NCBI RefSeq assembly: GCF_048268525.1 | Contig: NZ_JBLWVH010000025.1 | Coordinates: forward strand, 1-51,159 | Direction of reading: 5' to 3' | DNA length: 51,159 nucleotides | Source of the DNA: Maricaulis sp048268525 | Lineage (GTDB): Bacteria; Pseudomonadota; Alphaproteobacteria; Caulobacterales; Maricaulaceae | Shown here: in pieces, positions 1-8,789 of the stretch | Layout: each line of letters opens with the position of its first letter | Numbering within the stretch: the first letter of the stretch is position 1 | The notes under the pieces: model-generated | Seen by the model: only the letters and a program-made list of their open reading frames with translations | What the model was told of the DNA's origin: nothing | Database searches by the model: none | Made by a program: the position numbers and the translations under genes

Positions 1-735
1 GAAGACCAGGACGAGGGAGAGACGGGCGGCGTCGACCAGCGATCCGGCGCCGCTCCAGGCCCGGATCAGGCCGATCGACAGGGTTGGGGCGCCCAGGTGC
101 GAGACAGTGCCGTAGTCGGCCAGGCTTTCCATGGCCACCAGCGCCAGGCCAGCGGCGACAGCCGGGCGGGCCATCGGCAGGGAGGTGCGCCAGAAAGCGG
201 TCAGGGGGCCGGCGCCGAGCGTGCGGGCGGCGTTGTAGGCATCGGCCGACTGGCTGGCGAAGGTGTCGCGGGCGAGCAGGTAGACATACGGATAGAGAAC
301 GAGGGCGAACATCAGCCCGGCGCCGACGCCGCCGCGAATGGTCGGGAACCATCCGCCGGTTGCCGCGTCGAGCGGGCCACCGGCCTGGCTGAGGTCGAGC
401 CAGGCGTAGGCGGCGACATAGGCCGGCACCGCCAGTGGCAGGATGAGGATCCAGCTGAGGGTCTTGCGGCCCCAGAACTCGGTCCGGGCCATCAGCCAGC
501 CCAGACCGGTCCCGATCAGGCCGGCGCCGCCACCGGCCACCAGGGCGACCAGCGCCGAAGTGGTGAGGTAGACGGGCAGGCGGGTCTGCGCGAGGTGCTG
601 GAGATAGTCCCCGCTGTCACGGGTCAGCGCGATCCACGCCACGGCGAGGACCGGTGCGGCGCAGACCAGCGCCGCCAGGACTGCCAGGCCGGAGGTCCGG
701 CCGGGCAGGCGGGATGGCGATCCCGCCTTGTCCAC
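1..735 (-). CDS. Iron(III) ABC transporter permease, FbpB type (3' part outside window)
   Basis: Inner-membrane permease that would pass ferric iron from the periplasmic binding protein encoded just upstream. The visible 245 residues start at a GTG whose G is the last base of the binding-protein stop codon (TAGTG overlap), so the two genes are translationally linked. After a short basic N-terminus there is a first membrane span (AVLAALVCAAPVLAVAWIAL), then a long periplasmic loop and several further hydrophobic spans. The stretch ARTLGAGPLTAFWRTSLPMA matches the EAA-loop region of binding-protein-dependent permeases. FbpB/AfuB proteins are usually over 500 residues with two permease halves; only the first half is seen here and the frame runs open off the window edge. 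The iron assignment rests on the neighbour; thiamine or putrescine permeases of the same fold are less likely. Confidence 0.88.
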   Translation of the reverse strand, partial: MDKAGSPSRLPGRTSGLAVLAALVCAAPVLAVAWIALTRDSGDYLQHLAQTRLPVYLTTSALVALVAGGGAGLIGTGLGWLMARTEFWGRKTLSWILILPLAVPAYVAAYAWLDLSQAGGPLDAATGGWFPTIRGGVGAGLMFALVLYPYVYLLARDTFASQSADAYNAARTLGAGPLTAFWRTSLPMARPAVAAGLALVAMESLADYGTVSHLGAPTLSIGLIRAWSGAGSLVDAARLSLVLVF

Positions 736-1796
736 TACTGCCAGCCGACCCGGTCGAAGATGCGCTGGGCGGTTTCGTTGTGGTCACCCAGTTCCGAGAC
801 GTTGAGGTCGTCCTCGACGAAGGGCAGCATCGCGGCCAGGGTCGGATTGTCCCAGCTGACATCACCGCGGACCGGGATCTCATTGGTCATCTCGGCGAAG
901 GCGCGCTGGGCGTAGTCGCCAAGGAAGAACGCAATCAGTTCACGCGCCTCGTCAGGATGCGGGGCGTTCACGGCGATGCCGGCGCCGGACACGTTGACAT
1001 GGGCACCGGTGGTCTCCTGGCTCGGGAAGAAGAGCGTGACGGCGGCTGCGGCGGCCTGGGCTGCCGGGTCGTCGGAATTGACCATCATGGCGTAGTAGTA
1101 ATGGTTCAGGATGGCGACGTCGCACTCACCGGCGGCAATGCCGTTGATCTGGGTGCGGTCACCGCCCTGCGGCTCGCGGGCCATGTTGTCGACAATGCCC
1201 TGGGCCCAGGCCTGGGCTCCGTCTTCGCCCAGATGGGCCACCATCGCAGCGAGCAGGGACTGGTTGTAGGCATTGCCGCTCTCGCGGACGCAGATCCTGC
1301 CTTCCCAGCGCGGATCGGCGAGGTCTTCATAGGTCGCGATCTCGCCCGGGTCGACGCGTGTGTTGGAATAGGCAATCACGCGCGAGCGTTTGGCAAAGCT
1401 GACCCAATATCCTTCCGGATCGACCAGGTTGGACCCGATGCCGGACGCCAGGTCGGAATAGTCGGCGGCGGCGAACAGGCCTGCCTGTTCGGCCCGGTGC
1501 AGGCGGGCGGCGTCGACGGTGATGATCACATCGGCCGGGCTGCGCTCGCCATCGGCGCGTACGCGTTCGATCAGCTGGTCGCCATTGGCCGAGACCAGAT
1601 TGACCTCGATCCCGGTTTCTTCGGTGAAGGCGGCGTAGATGGCCGCGTCGCTGGAATAGTGGCGGGCACTATAGACGTTCACGACACGCGCTTCGGCGGC
1701 GGCTTCGGTCTCGCCCGACGCGCTGTCGGTGGCCGGTTGGGAACAGGCTGCCAGGACGAGGCCGGCAGCGGCAGCGAGAAGTTTCACGGAATTCAT
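735..1796 (-). CDS. Fe(3+) ABC transporter substrate-binding lipoprotein, FbpA/FutA type
   Basis: Periplasmic iron-binding component of the transporter whose permease follows immediately. The 353-residue product starts at the ATG giving MNSVKLLAAAAGLVLAACSQ, a clean lipoprotein signal with lipobox V-L-A-A-C, so the mature protein should be anchored by a lipidated cysteine at about residue 19. The mature part begins with VVNVYSARHYSSD, typical of the class, and contains the tyrosine cluster NHYYY that in FbpA/FutA proteins supplies ferric-iron ligands. A longer reading from an ATG 13 codons upstream exists but would bury the signal peptide. The ATP-binding subunit is not in the window and probably lies beyond the permease. 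Iron-dependent regulation is expected but no convincing operator was found. Confidence 0.92.
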   Translation of the reverse strand: MNSVKLLAAAAGLVLAACSQPATDSASGETEAAAEARVVNVYSARHYSSDAAIYAAFTEETGIEVNLVSANGDQLIERVRADGERSPADVIITVDAARLHRAEQAGLFAAADYSDLASGIGSNLVDPEGYWVSFAKRSRVIAYSNTRVDPGEIATYEDLADPRWEGRICVRESGNAYNQSLLAAMVAHLGEDGAQAWAQGIVDNMAREPQGGDRTQINGIAAGECDVAILNHYYYAMMVNSDDPAAQAAAAAVTLFFPSQETTGAHVNVSGAGIAVNAPHPDEARELIAFFLGDYAQRAFAEMTNEIPVRGDVSWDNPTLAAMLPFVEDDLNVSELGDHNETAQRIFDRVGWQ

Positions 1797-1986
1797 GTCG
1801 CACCCAATATTATTGACGTGCTCCACTCCTCTCACTTCTGAGAATGTTTCGCAAGAAATGCGTGCAGATCAGGGATGCGCCGCATCGTCACAGCTGTTCC
1901 GGACGGCAGAATCACGGGCGTCGGGCGCCTAATGGGCGTCCACGAAGGCCGAATCCGGTGAGGTTGGGAGTGTCACTGGAAGGAAA

Positions 1987-2061
1987 TGGTGGGCGATACT
2001 GGGATTGAACCAGTGACCCCCTCGGTGTGAACGAGGTGCTCTCCCGCTGAGCTAATCGCCC
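1987..2061 (-). tRNA. tRNA-Val (anticodon CAC)
   Basis: Read on the minus strand, a full cloverleaf: acceptor GGGCGAT pairing with ATCGCCC, anticodon stem CCTCG/CGAGG with loop TTCACAC (anticodon CAC, decoding GUG), T-arm with GGTTCAATCC, discriminator A and an encoded CCA tail. It stands alone between the iron transporter and a small plus-strand gene. Confidence 0.97.
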
Positions 2062-2312
2062 GGTATTCCCGGAAAACGACCGTATAAGCAGGCACTTTTA
2101 CCCGGTCAACCACATGTGGAAGTTGAAGCGCACATGCATCGGGATTGTGGTGCGACAACTTGCCACACCGTCACGCTCTCGTCATATGGCCAGCCAGCCT
2201 ATATCAGCCTCCACCAAGCTGGAACGCGGCCGTCGTGGCCCGTCCCGTCAATCACCAGATTGGACGCAATTCCCGGCCGGGGGAAGCTTCGGCCGAGTAG
2301 GAGGTTTTGTTC

Positions 2313-2531
2313 ATGAGTAATGATCTGTGCACGCCCGAAGGTGCGCGTCGTCTTAAAGCGCGAATTGAAGCCTATTGGGCCGAGCGCGGCTATGATGTTT
2401 CCGTGGATCTCGTGGAAGCCGGCTTCATGCCCGCCATGCGCTCTGCCCGCACGGATGTGCGCTCCAACCTCGTCAACGGCATGCCGACCCGCGCTGCCAA
2501 TGATGCAGGCCGCGAGCGTCGCTCGGCCTGA
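2313..2531 (+). CDS. Small uncharacterised protein, 72 aa
   Basis: No function recognised. The ATG at 2313 is preceded by a strong GGAGG eight bases upstream, a better start than the ATG two codons earlier. The product (MSNDLCTPEGARRLKARIEA...) is hydrophilic, with an amphipathic basic helix near residues 12-25 (ARRLKARIEAYWAERGY), then a segment with VDLVEAGFMPAMRSARTDVR and a basic tail. It has no signal peptide or membrane span. The stop codon abuts the stop of the convergent HAD phosphatase. Good Shine-Dalgarno sequence and coding-like composition support a real gene; a role cannot be assigned from sequence alone. Confidence 0.8.
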   Translation: MSNDLCTPEGARRLKARIEAYWAERGYDVSVDLVEAGFMPAMRSARTDVRSNLVNGMPTRAANDAGRERRSA

Positions 2532-3221
2532 TCAGGTCGAGCCTCGCCAGATCTCGGCGAGCGCCAGCGGTACATCGCTGAATGCATGAATGACCCGGTC
2601 GGCTCCCAAGGAGCCGGCCGGTCTTTCGCTGTAGCCATAGCTCATGATCACACTGGGCAAGGTGGCCGCTGCCGCTGACGCGACATCGGGCTCGCTGTCA
2701 CCGACCAGGGCGGCGCGTGCATAGCCGTCTCCCAGGGCGTCAAGCAGGTGATCCGCTGCAGGCTTTTTGGCCGTCGTCCGCTCGGGACCGATGATGCGGT
2801 CGAAATATCCGGCCAGCCCCAATTCCCCGATCAACATGTCCGACAGGACGGATGGCTTGTTGGTGCACACCGACAGGCGGCATCCCTGTGCCCGCAGCCA
2901 GGCGAGCGTGGTCTCGACGCCTTCGAATGGCGTTGAATGGGCGGCCACGTCGGATTTGTAGATCTCGATGAAATCCGCGACTGCGACTTCGGGGTCCTCA
3001 AGCCGCACCGATTGGGCCGCATGGGCGCGCTCGAGCAGCGCCAGCGCGCCGCGACCGACCATCGCCCGCACAGCACCCAATTCCACCGGCTCAAGCCCGC
3101 GAGGCTCGATCACCGCATTCAGGGCCCGCAGCAGGTCAGGCGCGGTGTCGACCAGCGTGCCGTCCAGGTCAAAGGCGATCGAGGCGTCGGCAAACAAGGC
3201 GGCGTCACGGGAGTCGAGCAT
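2532..3221 (-). CDS. gph: HAD-family phosphatase, phosphoglycolate phosphatase-like
   Basis: A 229-residue haloacid-dehalogenase hydrolase. Motif I is ASIAFDLDGTLVDTAPDLLR near residues 12-32 (DxDGT with the nucleophilic and acid/base aspartates), motif II lies in VCTNKPS, motif III is the lysine in TTAKKPAADHLL, and motif IV is the acidic pair in ALVGDSEPDV. Length and the C1-type cap between motifs I and II fit Gph, which dephosphorylates 2-phosphoglycolate formed during DNA repair or oxygenase side reactions. Substrate assignment inside the HAD superfamily is uncertain. The ATG of MLDSRD is chosen because the conserved domain starts at once; upstream in-frame codons overlap the divergent glmU promoter region. 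It is convergent with the small gene at 2313, with no gap. Confidence 0.87.
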   Translation of the reverse strand: MLDSRDAALFADASIAFDLDGTLVDTAPDLLRALNAVIEPRGLEPVELGAVRAMVGRGALALLERAHAAQSVRLEDPEVAVADFIEIYKSDVAAHSTPFEGVETTLAWLRAQGCRLSVCTNKPSVLSDMLIGELGLAGYFDRIIGPERTTAKKPAADHLLDALGDGYARAALVGDSEPDVASAAAATLPSVIMSYGYSERPAGSLGADRVIHAFSDVPLALAEIWRGST

Positions 3222-3336
3222 GATTTCAGGCCTTTGGATGGGCAATGCGGGAGAAGCTAGGTTACGCGCACCACAACGATAGGCTATAGCGCCTGACAGG
3301 TCGAAACCGTCGATTCCAGTAGCCAAGGAAATCCAA

Positions 3337-4695
3337 ATGTCCCGATCCCGCTCCGCCATCATCCTCGCTGCCGGCCAAGGCAAGCGGATGAAGTCGAAAA
3401 CGGTCAAGGTTCTGCACAAGGTCGCCGGGCGGCCAATGCTGGACTGGGCGGTGTCTCTGGCTGGAGAGTGTGGAGCGACGGACATTGTCACGGTGTGGGG
3501 CGCTCACTCGCCTGCCGTCCGCGATGCGGCGGACGCATTGGGGACGCGCACTGCCCTTCAGGATCCGCCCAAGGGGACAGGCCATGCCGTGCTCGCCGCC
3601 CGCGAAGCGCTGGCTGATCTGTCAGGAGATGCCATTGTTCTCTATGCAGACACACCGCTGATCACCGCCGCGACGGTTGCCCGCGTGTTCGAGGCGCTGG
3701 AAGGCGGCGCCTCGGTCGCGGTGCTCGGCTTCGAGCCGGATGACCCTGCTGCCTATGGCCGCTTGATCACGAATGACGCCGGCGACCTCGACAGGATTGT
3801 TGAATTCAAGGACGCAACCGAGGCCGAACGCGCGGTCAGACTGGTCAATTCCGGCGTATTGGCAGCACCGGCTGATCTCCTGTTTGATCTCCTGGGCGAT
3901 GTGAAAAATGAAAATGCCAATGGCGAGTACTATCTGACCGATGTCGTCGGCCTGGCTCGCGACCGCGATCTGCGCGCCGCCGTGGTTGTGGCTGACTCCG
4001 ACGAAGTCCTTGGCGTCAATTCCCGCGCCGACCTTGCCGAGGCCGAAGCGGCGTTCCAGTCGCGCACGCGCAAGTCCATGATGGCTGACGGCGTGACCCT
4101 CGTCGCGCCGGAAACGGTTTTCTTCGCCCACGACACCCAGATCGCCCGCGATGTGGTGATCGAGCCCAATGTCGTTTTCGGCCCCGGTGTGGTGATCGAG
4201 GAGGACGTCGTCATCCACGCCCACTCGCATATCGAGGGTGCGCACCTGAAGCGCGGCGCCCATGCCGGCCCCTATGCCCGCTTGCGCCCCGGCGCCGTGC
4301 TGGGAGAGGGTTCGAAAGTCGGCAATTTCGTCGAGATCAAGAAATCGCAGCTCGCAGAGGGCGCAAAAGTCTCGCACCTTACCTATATCGGCGATGCGTC
4401 GGTTGGCGCGAACGCCAATGTCGGGGCCGGAACCATTACCTGCAATTACGATGGATATGACAAGCATCGCACCGTGATCGGCGACAATGCCTTTATCGGT
4501 TCGAACACCTGTCTGGTGGCACCCGTCAGCATTGGTGCCGGCGCCTTCACCGCGACCGGTGCGATCATAACCGAGGATGTGCCGGCCGATGCGCTCGCGC
4601 TCGCCCGCACCCCGCAAACCCACAAGCCGGGTTGGGCGGCCCGTTTCCACGCCGCCAAACAAGCCCGCAAGGCCAGGAAGGACAGCCAGATATGA
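3337..4695 (+). CDS. glmU: Bifunctional UDP-GlcNAc pyrophosphorylase / glucosamine-1-phosphate N-acetyltransferase GlmU
   Basis: Cytoplasmic enzyme that acetylates glucosamine-1-phosphate and then uridylylates it to UDP-GlcNAc, feeding peptidoglycan and lipopolysaccharide synthesis. The 452-residue length is standard. The N-terminal nucleotidyltransferase has the signature ILAAGQGKRMKSK (residues about 9-21), PKGTGHAV and YADTPLI. The C-terminal half, from about residue 250, is a left-handed beta-helix of hexapeptide repeats, with the acetyltransferase site around TCNYDGYDKHRTVIGD. Its stop overlaps the next gene's ATG (ATGA), so glmU, the aldehyde dehydrogenase and rpiA are probably one transcript. 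Many bacteria place glmS next to glmU; here it is replaced by an unrelated dehydrogenase. Confidence 0.97.
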   Translation: MSRSRSAIILAAGQGKRMKSKTVKVLHKVAGRPMLDWAVSLAGECGATDIVTVWGAHSPAVRDAADALGTRTALQDPPKGTGHAVLAAREALADLSGDAIVLYADTPLITAATVARVFEALEGGASVAVLGFEPDDPAAYGRLITNDAGDLDRIVEFKDATEAERAVRLVNSGVLAAPADLLFDLLGDVKNENANGEYYLTDVVGLARDRDLRAAVVVADSDEVLGVNSRADLAEAEAAFQSRTRKSMMADGVTLVAPETVFFAHDTQIARDVVIEPNVVFGPGVVIEEDVVIHAHSHIEGAHLKRGAHAGPYARLRPGAVLGEGSKVGNFVEIKKSQLAEGAKVSHLTYIGDASVGANANVGAGTITCNYDGYDKHRTVIGDNAFIGSNTCLVAPVSIGAGAFTATGAIITEDVPADALALARTPQTHKPGWAARFHAAKQARKARKDSQI

Positions 4696-6161
4696 GTGTG
4701 ACGGATCGCTTGAGCGACAAGAGCCTGTTTCGTACCGACAGCTTCATCGATGGCCAGTGGGTCAGCGGTGAGGGCGGGCTGGATATCCTCAACCCGGCCA
4801 ATAACGACGTTATCGCGACGGTTGGTGATGTCGGCGAGGCTGGTGCCCGCAAGGCCGTCGCGGCCGCCGCTCGGGCATTCGAGACGTGGAAGTCGGTTTC
4901 GCCTTTCGAGCGCGCAGCCCTGTTGATGAAATGGCACAAGCTGATCCTGGAGAATGCCGAGGATCTGGCGAGGCTCATCACGCTGGAAATGGGCAAGGTC
5001 TACAAGGAGGCTCAAGGCGAGGTCGTCTACGGCGCGTCCTTCATCGAATGGTCGGCCGAGGAAGCCAAGCGCGTGCATGGCGAAACCCTGTCGACGCCCT
5101 TCCCCGGATCGCGTGGCTGGACCATTCGCCAGCCGATCGGCGTGGTCGGCTGTATCACCCCGTGGAATTTCCCCAACGCCATGATCACCCGCAAATGCGC
5201 GCCGGCCCTGGCCGCGGGTTGCACCATGGTGATCAAGCCGGCCCCGGAAACCCCGCTCTCGGCCCTGGCGCTGGCCGAACTGGCCAGGCGTGCCGGCATC
5301 CCCGACGGCGTGTTCAATGTCGTGTGTGGTGATGCGCCGGCCATTGGCGGCGTGCTGACCAGCTCGGACGATGTCCGCATGGTCGGGTTCACCGGTTCGA
5401 CGGCGGTCGGCAAATTGCTGATGAGCCAGGCCGCCTCGACGGTAAAGCGCGTGGCGCTCGAACTGGGCGGCAATGCGCCCTTCATCGTCATGGACGATGC
5501 GGACATCGAGAAAGCTGCCGATGGCGTTATCGCCTCGAAATTTCGCGTGTCCGGCCAGACCTGTGTCTCGGCCAACCGGATCATCGCCCAGCCGGCCATC
5601 GCCGACAAACTCGTCGCGGCGCTGGAAGCGCGCGTCTCCCGGCTCAAGGCTGGCGACGGCTTTGACGGAGAGACCAGTGTTGGCCCGCTGATCCACATGA
5701 ATGCGGTCGCCCGTGTCGACAAGCTGGTGAGCCAGGCCCGCGAATCCGGAGCCCGGATCGTCACCGGCGGCAAGCCGCTGACCGAGGAGCTGGGTGGTTC
5801 ATTCTACGCCCCGACCCTGATCGATGGTGGCGACCCGGCGATGGATGTGTCGTGCTCGGAGATCTTCGGACCGGTCTGTTCGGTCTATCGCGCCGAAAGC
5901 GAGGCCGACATCATCGCGATGGCGAATAACACGCCCTATGGCCTTGCTGCATATATTTACACGCAGGATGTCGGTCGGGTGCACCGCCTGACCGAGGGCA
6001 TCGAGTACGGCATGATCGGCGTCAATGCGCCGATGGTCGGGGCCGCCTCGACGCCATTTGGCGGCGTCAAGGAAAGCGGCATTGGCCGCGAGGGCGGCAA
6101 GTGGGGCGTCGAAGAGTTCACCGAGCTCAAATACGTCCTTCTCGGCGGCGTCGACCAATGA
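4692..6161 (+). CDS. gabD: NAD(P)-dependent succinate-semialdehyde dehydrogenase (GabD-type aldehyde dehydrogenase)
   Basis: A 489-residue aldehyde dehydrogenase. It carries the cofactor-binding CITPWNFPNAMI segment, the NAD-site FTGSTAVGK motif (residues about 230-238), the general-base glutamate in LELGGNAPFIV and the catalytic cysteine in VSGQTCVSANR. The YGASFIEWSAEEAKRVHGE region and the FEWFSEEAKR-like pattern are typical of the succinate-semialdehyde/glutarate-semialdehyde group, which oxidises succinate semialdehyde to succinate. The start is the ATG at 4692, sharing bases with the glmU stop; a longer frame upstream would run deep into glmU. Its stop in turn overlaps the rpiA start. 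Glutarate semialdehyde is an alternative substrate. Confidence 0.9.
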   Translation: MSVTDRLSDKSLFRTDSFIDGQWVSGEGGLDILNPANNDVIATVGDVGEAGARKAVAAAARAFETWKSVSPFERAALLMKWHKLILENAEDLARLITLEMGKVYKEAQGEVVYGASFIEWSAEEAKRVHGETLSTPFPGSRGWTIRQPIGVVGCITPWNFPNAMITRKCAPALAAGCTMVIKPAPETPLSALALAELARRAGIPDGVFNVVCGDAPAIGGVLTSSDDVRMVGFTGSTAVGKLLMSQAASTVKRVALELGGNAPFIVMDDADIEKAADGVIASKFRVSGQTCVSANRIIAQPAIADKLVAALEARVSRLKAGDGFDGETSVGPLIHMNAVARVDKLVSQARESGARIVTGGKPLTEELGGSFYAPTLIDGGDPAMDVSCSEIFGPVCSVYRAESEADIIAMANNTPYGLAAYIYTQDVGRVHRLTEGIEYGMIGVNAPMVGAASTPFGGVKESGIGREGGKWGVEEFTELKYVLLGGVDQ

Positions 6162-6859
6162 GTGCCCAGCGCCAGAAGACGCTCGCCGCGGCGGCGGCTC
6201 TGGACTATGTCGAAAACGGTATGACGCTGGGGCTCGGTTCGGGCTCCACGGCGGAGATTTTCCTTCGCCTGCTGGGTGAGAAGATCAAGGACGGGCTGGA
6301 TGTGCGCGGTGTGCCGACCTCGCAACGCACGGCCGAGGTCGCCACCGAGAACGGTGTGCCGCTGATCGATGTCGACCACGTCAACGCCATCGCCGTCACA
6401 ATCGATGGTGCGGACGAGGTTGATGGTCGCTTCCAGCTGATCAAGGGCGGCGGTGCCTGCCTCCTGCGCGAGAAGATCATCGCCCATGCGTCCGACTTGA
6501 TGATTGTAATGGTCGACGAGACCAAGCTGGTCTCGACCCTGGGCAAGTTTCCACTTCCCGTAGAGGTGGACCGCTTCGGCTTCTCGCTGAGTGCCAGCCA
6601 GGTCTATGAGGCCTTGCGCAAGGTCGGCATCAAGGCGCCCGACGTGCAGCTGCGCCGCAAGGGTGACGGGCTGGAGCCACTGGTCACCGATGGCGGCAAT
6701 TACATTCTTGATTGTGCCTGCGAGACGATCCCGGACGCCCGGGCTGTCGACCAGGCACTGAAAGTGATTCCGGGCGTGGTCGAACACGGCCTGTTCATTG
6801 ATCTGGCCCGCGTGGTCATCGTCGGAGAGGACGGTGAAGCGCGGGTGATGGAATTATAG
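6158..6859 (+). CDS. rpiA: Ribose-5-phosphate isomerase A
   Basis: Interconverts ribose-5-phosphate and ribulose-5-phosphate in the non-oxidative pentose phosphate pathway. The 233-residue protein has the family landmarks: the phosphate-binding GLGSGSTAEIF (residues about 24-34), the catalytic DGADEVDGRFQLIKGGGACL block (Asp, Glu and Lys of the active site) and LREKIIAH. The chosen ATG overlaps the preceding dehydrogenase stop by four bases; the longer upstream frame lies inside that gene. Nine bases after its stop comes a DUF2059 gene with its own ribosome-binding site, so the transcript may continue. Confidence 0.96.
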   Translation: MSAQRQKTLAAAAALDYVENGMTLGLGSGSTAEIFLRLLGEKIKDGLDVRGVPTSQRTAEVATENGVPLIDVDHVNAIAVTIDGADEVDGRFQLIKGGGACLLREKIIAHASDLMIVMVDETKLVSTLGKFPLPVEVDRFGFSLSASQVYEALRKVGIKAPDVQLRRKGDGLEPLVTDGGNYILDCACETIPDARAVDQALKVIPGVVEHGLFIDLARVVIVGEDGEARVMEL

Positions 6860-6868
6860 GGGACTTCC

Positions 6869-7351
6869 ATGACACGTATTCTTGTTGGCGCGCTGAGCGC
6901 CGTTTTCATGATTTTTGCCATGCCGGCCGTCGAGGCGCAGGACGCTGATACCGCCCGGCGCGTCGAGCTCGCGCGCCAGATCGTCGAGACGTCAACCTCC
7001 GAGGATGTCTATCGGGTCGCGCTGGAGGCGAGCCTGCCGCTGGCCCGCCAGAATTTTGCGGCCAGCATTCCCGGATCGACCGATGCCCAGCTCGATGAAG
7101 CGATGGACATCATGCTCGAGATCCTGATGTCCACCTATCCGGACGTGATTGAAGCCTCGAGCAATGTCTATGCGAGCCGGTTTACCGAAGCCGAGCTGGC
7201 TGAGCTTCTCGCCTTCTACCAGACCCCGGTCGGACAAAAGCTGGCAACCGAGCTTCCCGGTATCACCGGCGAGCTGGCACAGATCGGCGAAATGCTCGGC
7301 GGCCAGGCCGTTCAGCAGAATATCGGGCGCCTGCAGGCTGTCTTCCAGTAA
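6869..7351 (+). CDS. Exported DUF2059 domain protein
   Basis: A 160-residue secreted protein of unknown function. The first 23 residues are a signal peptide (MTRILVGALSAVFMIFAMPA, cleavage near VEA-QD). The C-terminal half has the DUF2059 hallmark, an amphipathic helical pair ending in ELAELLAFYQTPVGQKLATE (residues about 108-128), preceded by the conserved ASRFTEAE turn. A GGGGA Shine-Dalgarno precedes the ATG. DUF2059 proteins are common in Alphaproteobacteria and probably periplasmic; no biochemical role is established. It lies between rpiA and gor on the same strand, 9 bp after rpiA and 48 bp before gor. Confidence 0.88.
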   Translation: MTRILVGALSAVFMIFAMPAVEAQDADTARRVELARQIVETSTSEDVYRVALEASLPLARQNFAASIPGSTDAQLDEAMDIMLEILMSTYPDVIEASSNVYASRFTEAELAELLAFYQTPVGQKLATELPGITGELAQIGEMLGGQAVQQNIGRLQAVFQ

Positions 7352-7399
7352 TCTGATCCGAGCCTGCCTTCCTTCCACGTGACTTCGGAAAGACCTGAC

Positions 7400-8788
7400 A
7401 TGACCCAGTACGACTACGATCTCTTCGTCATCGGCGCCGGTTCCGGCGGCGTTCGTGCGGCCCGCATGGCCAAACAGCATGGGGCCGGAAAGGTTGCCAT
7501 TGCCGAGGAGTATCGGGTCGGCGGGACATGTGTGATCCGTGGCTGCGTACCCAAGAAGCTGCTGGTCTATGCCAGCGAGTTCGCCAAAACGTTCAAGTTG
7601 GCGGAGAGCTATGGCTGGAGCGTCGGTGAGACCGCGTTCAGCTGGGAAAAGCTGATCGCTGCCAAGGATGCCGAGATTGATCGCCTGTCGGGCATCTATA
7701 GCCGCAATCTCAACAATTCCGGCGTCGAGGTGATCGAGGACCGGGCCGAGTTCGAGGATGCGCACACAATCCGCCTGGTGAAATCGGGCCGGACCGTCAC
7801 CGCCGACAAGATTCTGATCGCGGTCGGTGGCACACCCTTTGTGCCGGAGCTCGAGGGCGCCGAGCTGGGTATTTCCTCCAATGAAGCCTTCCACCTCGAG
7901 ACCCTGCCCAAGCATGTCGTGATCGCCGGCGGTGGTTATATCGCCTGTGAGTTCGCTCAGATTTTCGCCGGCATGGGCGCCGAAGTCTGTCAGGTCTATC
8001 GCGGTGACACCGTGTTGCGCGGCTTTGATGATGATGTGCGCAGCCATGTTCACGAGGAGCTGGTGCGCTCGGGCGTCCGCGTGATCACGCATACGGTCTT
8101 CGAAAAGATCGAGGCCTTGCCGGATGGCCGCAAGCGCGTCCATCTCGACAATGGCAACCATATCGACACCGATGTCGTGATGTATGCGGTCGGACGTAGC
8201 CCGCATGTCGACGGGCTGGGGCTCGACAAGGCCGGGGTCGAGCTTGACGCGAAAGGCGCAATCAAGGTCGACGCCTTCTCGAAAACCACCGCTGACAATA
8301 TTCACGCCGTCGGAGATGTCACCAACCGGGTCAATCTGACGCCGGTGGCCATCCGCGAAGGGGCCGCTTTCGCGGCGACCGTGTTTGGCGGTACGCCAAC
8401 GGCGTATAACCACGAAGACATTGCGTCAGCCGTGTTTACGCAGCCACCTGTTGGCTCTGTCGGGCTGTCAGAGGCGGATGCGCGCAAAAAATTTGCACAG
8501 GTTGATGTTTACAAGACCTCGTTCCGCCCTATGAAATTGTCCCTCACGCCGGATGCATCCCGGATGTTGATGAAACTCGTCGTCGACGGGGAGACACAAA
8601 GGGTGCTGGGCGTGCATATTGTCGGGCCGGATGCGCCTGAGATGATCCAGCTGGCCGGGATCGCCGTGAAGGCGGGCCTGACCAAGGATCAATACGACGC
8701 GGCCTGCGCCGTGCATCCGACCAGTGCGGAAGAGCTGGTGACCATGAAGGAAAAATGGACACCGCCGGAGTTGAAAGCAGCAGAGTAA
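7400..8788 (+). CDS. gor: Glutathione-disulfide reductase
   Basis: NADPH-dependent flavoenzyme that reduces oxidised glutathione. The 462-residue product starts MTQYDYDLFVIGAGSGGVRA with the FAD-binding GxGxxG, followed by the redox-active disulfide GGTCVIRGCVPKK (C-x4-C). NADPH-binding IAGGGYIACEFAQ is near residues 170-190, and the C-terminal interface helix holds HPTSAEELVTM with the catalytic His-Glu pair. The CVIRGC variant, rather than CVNVGC, is the form shared by alphaproteobacterial and plant enzymes. An ATG is chosen seven codons into the open frame because GGAAAG lies at a proper distance. An aroG gene starts one base after the stop. Confidence 0.95.
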   Translation: MTQYDYDLFVIGAGSGGVRAARMAKQHGAGKVAIAEEYRVGGTCVIRGCVPKKLLVYASEFAKTFKLAESYGWSVGETAFSWEKLIAAKDAEIDRLSGIYSRNLNNSGVEVIEDRAEFEDAHTIRLVKSGRTVTADKILIAVGGTPFVPELEGAELGISSNEAFHLETLPKHVVIAGGGYIACEFAQIFAGMGAEVCQVYRGDTVLRGFDDDVRSHVHEELVRSGVRVITHTVFEKIEALPDGRKRVHLDNGNHIDTDVVMYAVGRSPHVDGLGLDKAGVELDAKGAIKVDAFSKTTADNIHAVGDVTNRVNLTPVAIREGAAFAATVFGGTPTAYNHEDIASAVFTQPPVGSVGLSEADARKKFAQVDVYKTSFRPMKLSLTPDASRMLMKLVVDGETQRVLGVHIVGPDAPEMIQLAGIAVKAGLTKDQYDAACAVHPTSAEELVTMKEKWTPPELKAAE

Positions 8789-8789
8789 C

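Noticed and set aside
654..1841. 395-codon plus-strand open frame opposite the iron-binding protein
   Set aside because: Shadow frame in high-GC DNA; the minus-strand product has a lipobox and family motifs.
1839..1853. Fur-like dyad TGAGAATGTTTCGCA upstream of the iron transporter
   Set aside because: Only 5 of 7 arm positions pair and the match to known iron-regulator sites is weak, so no operator is called.
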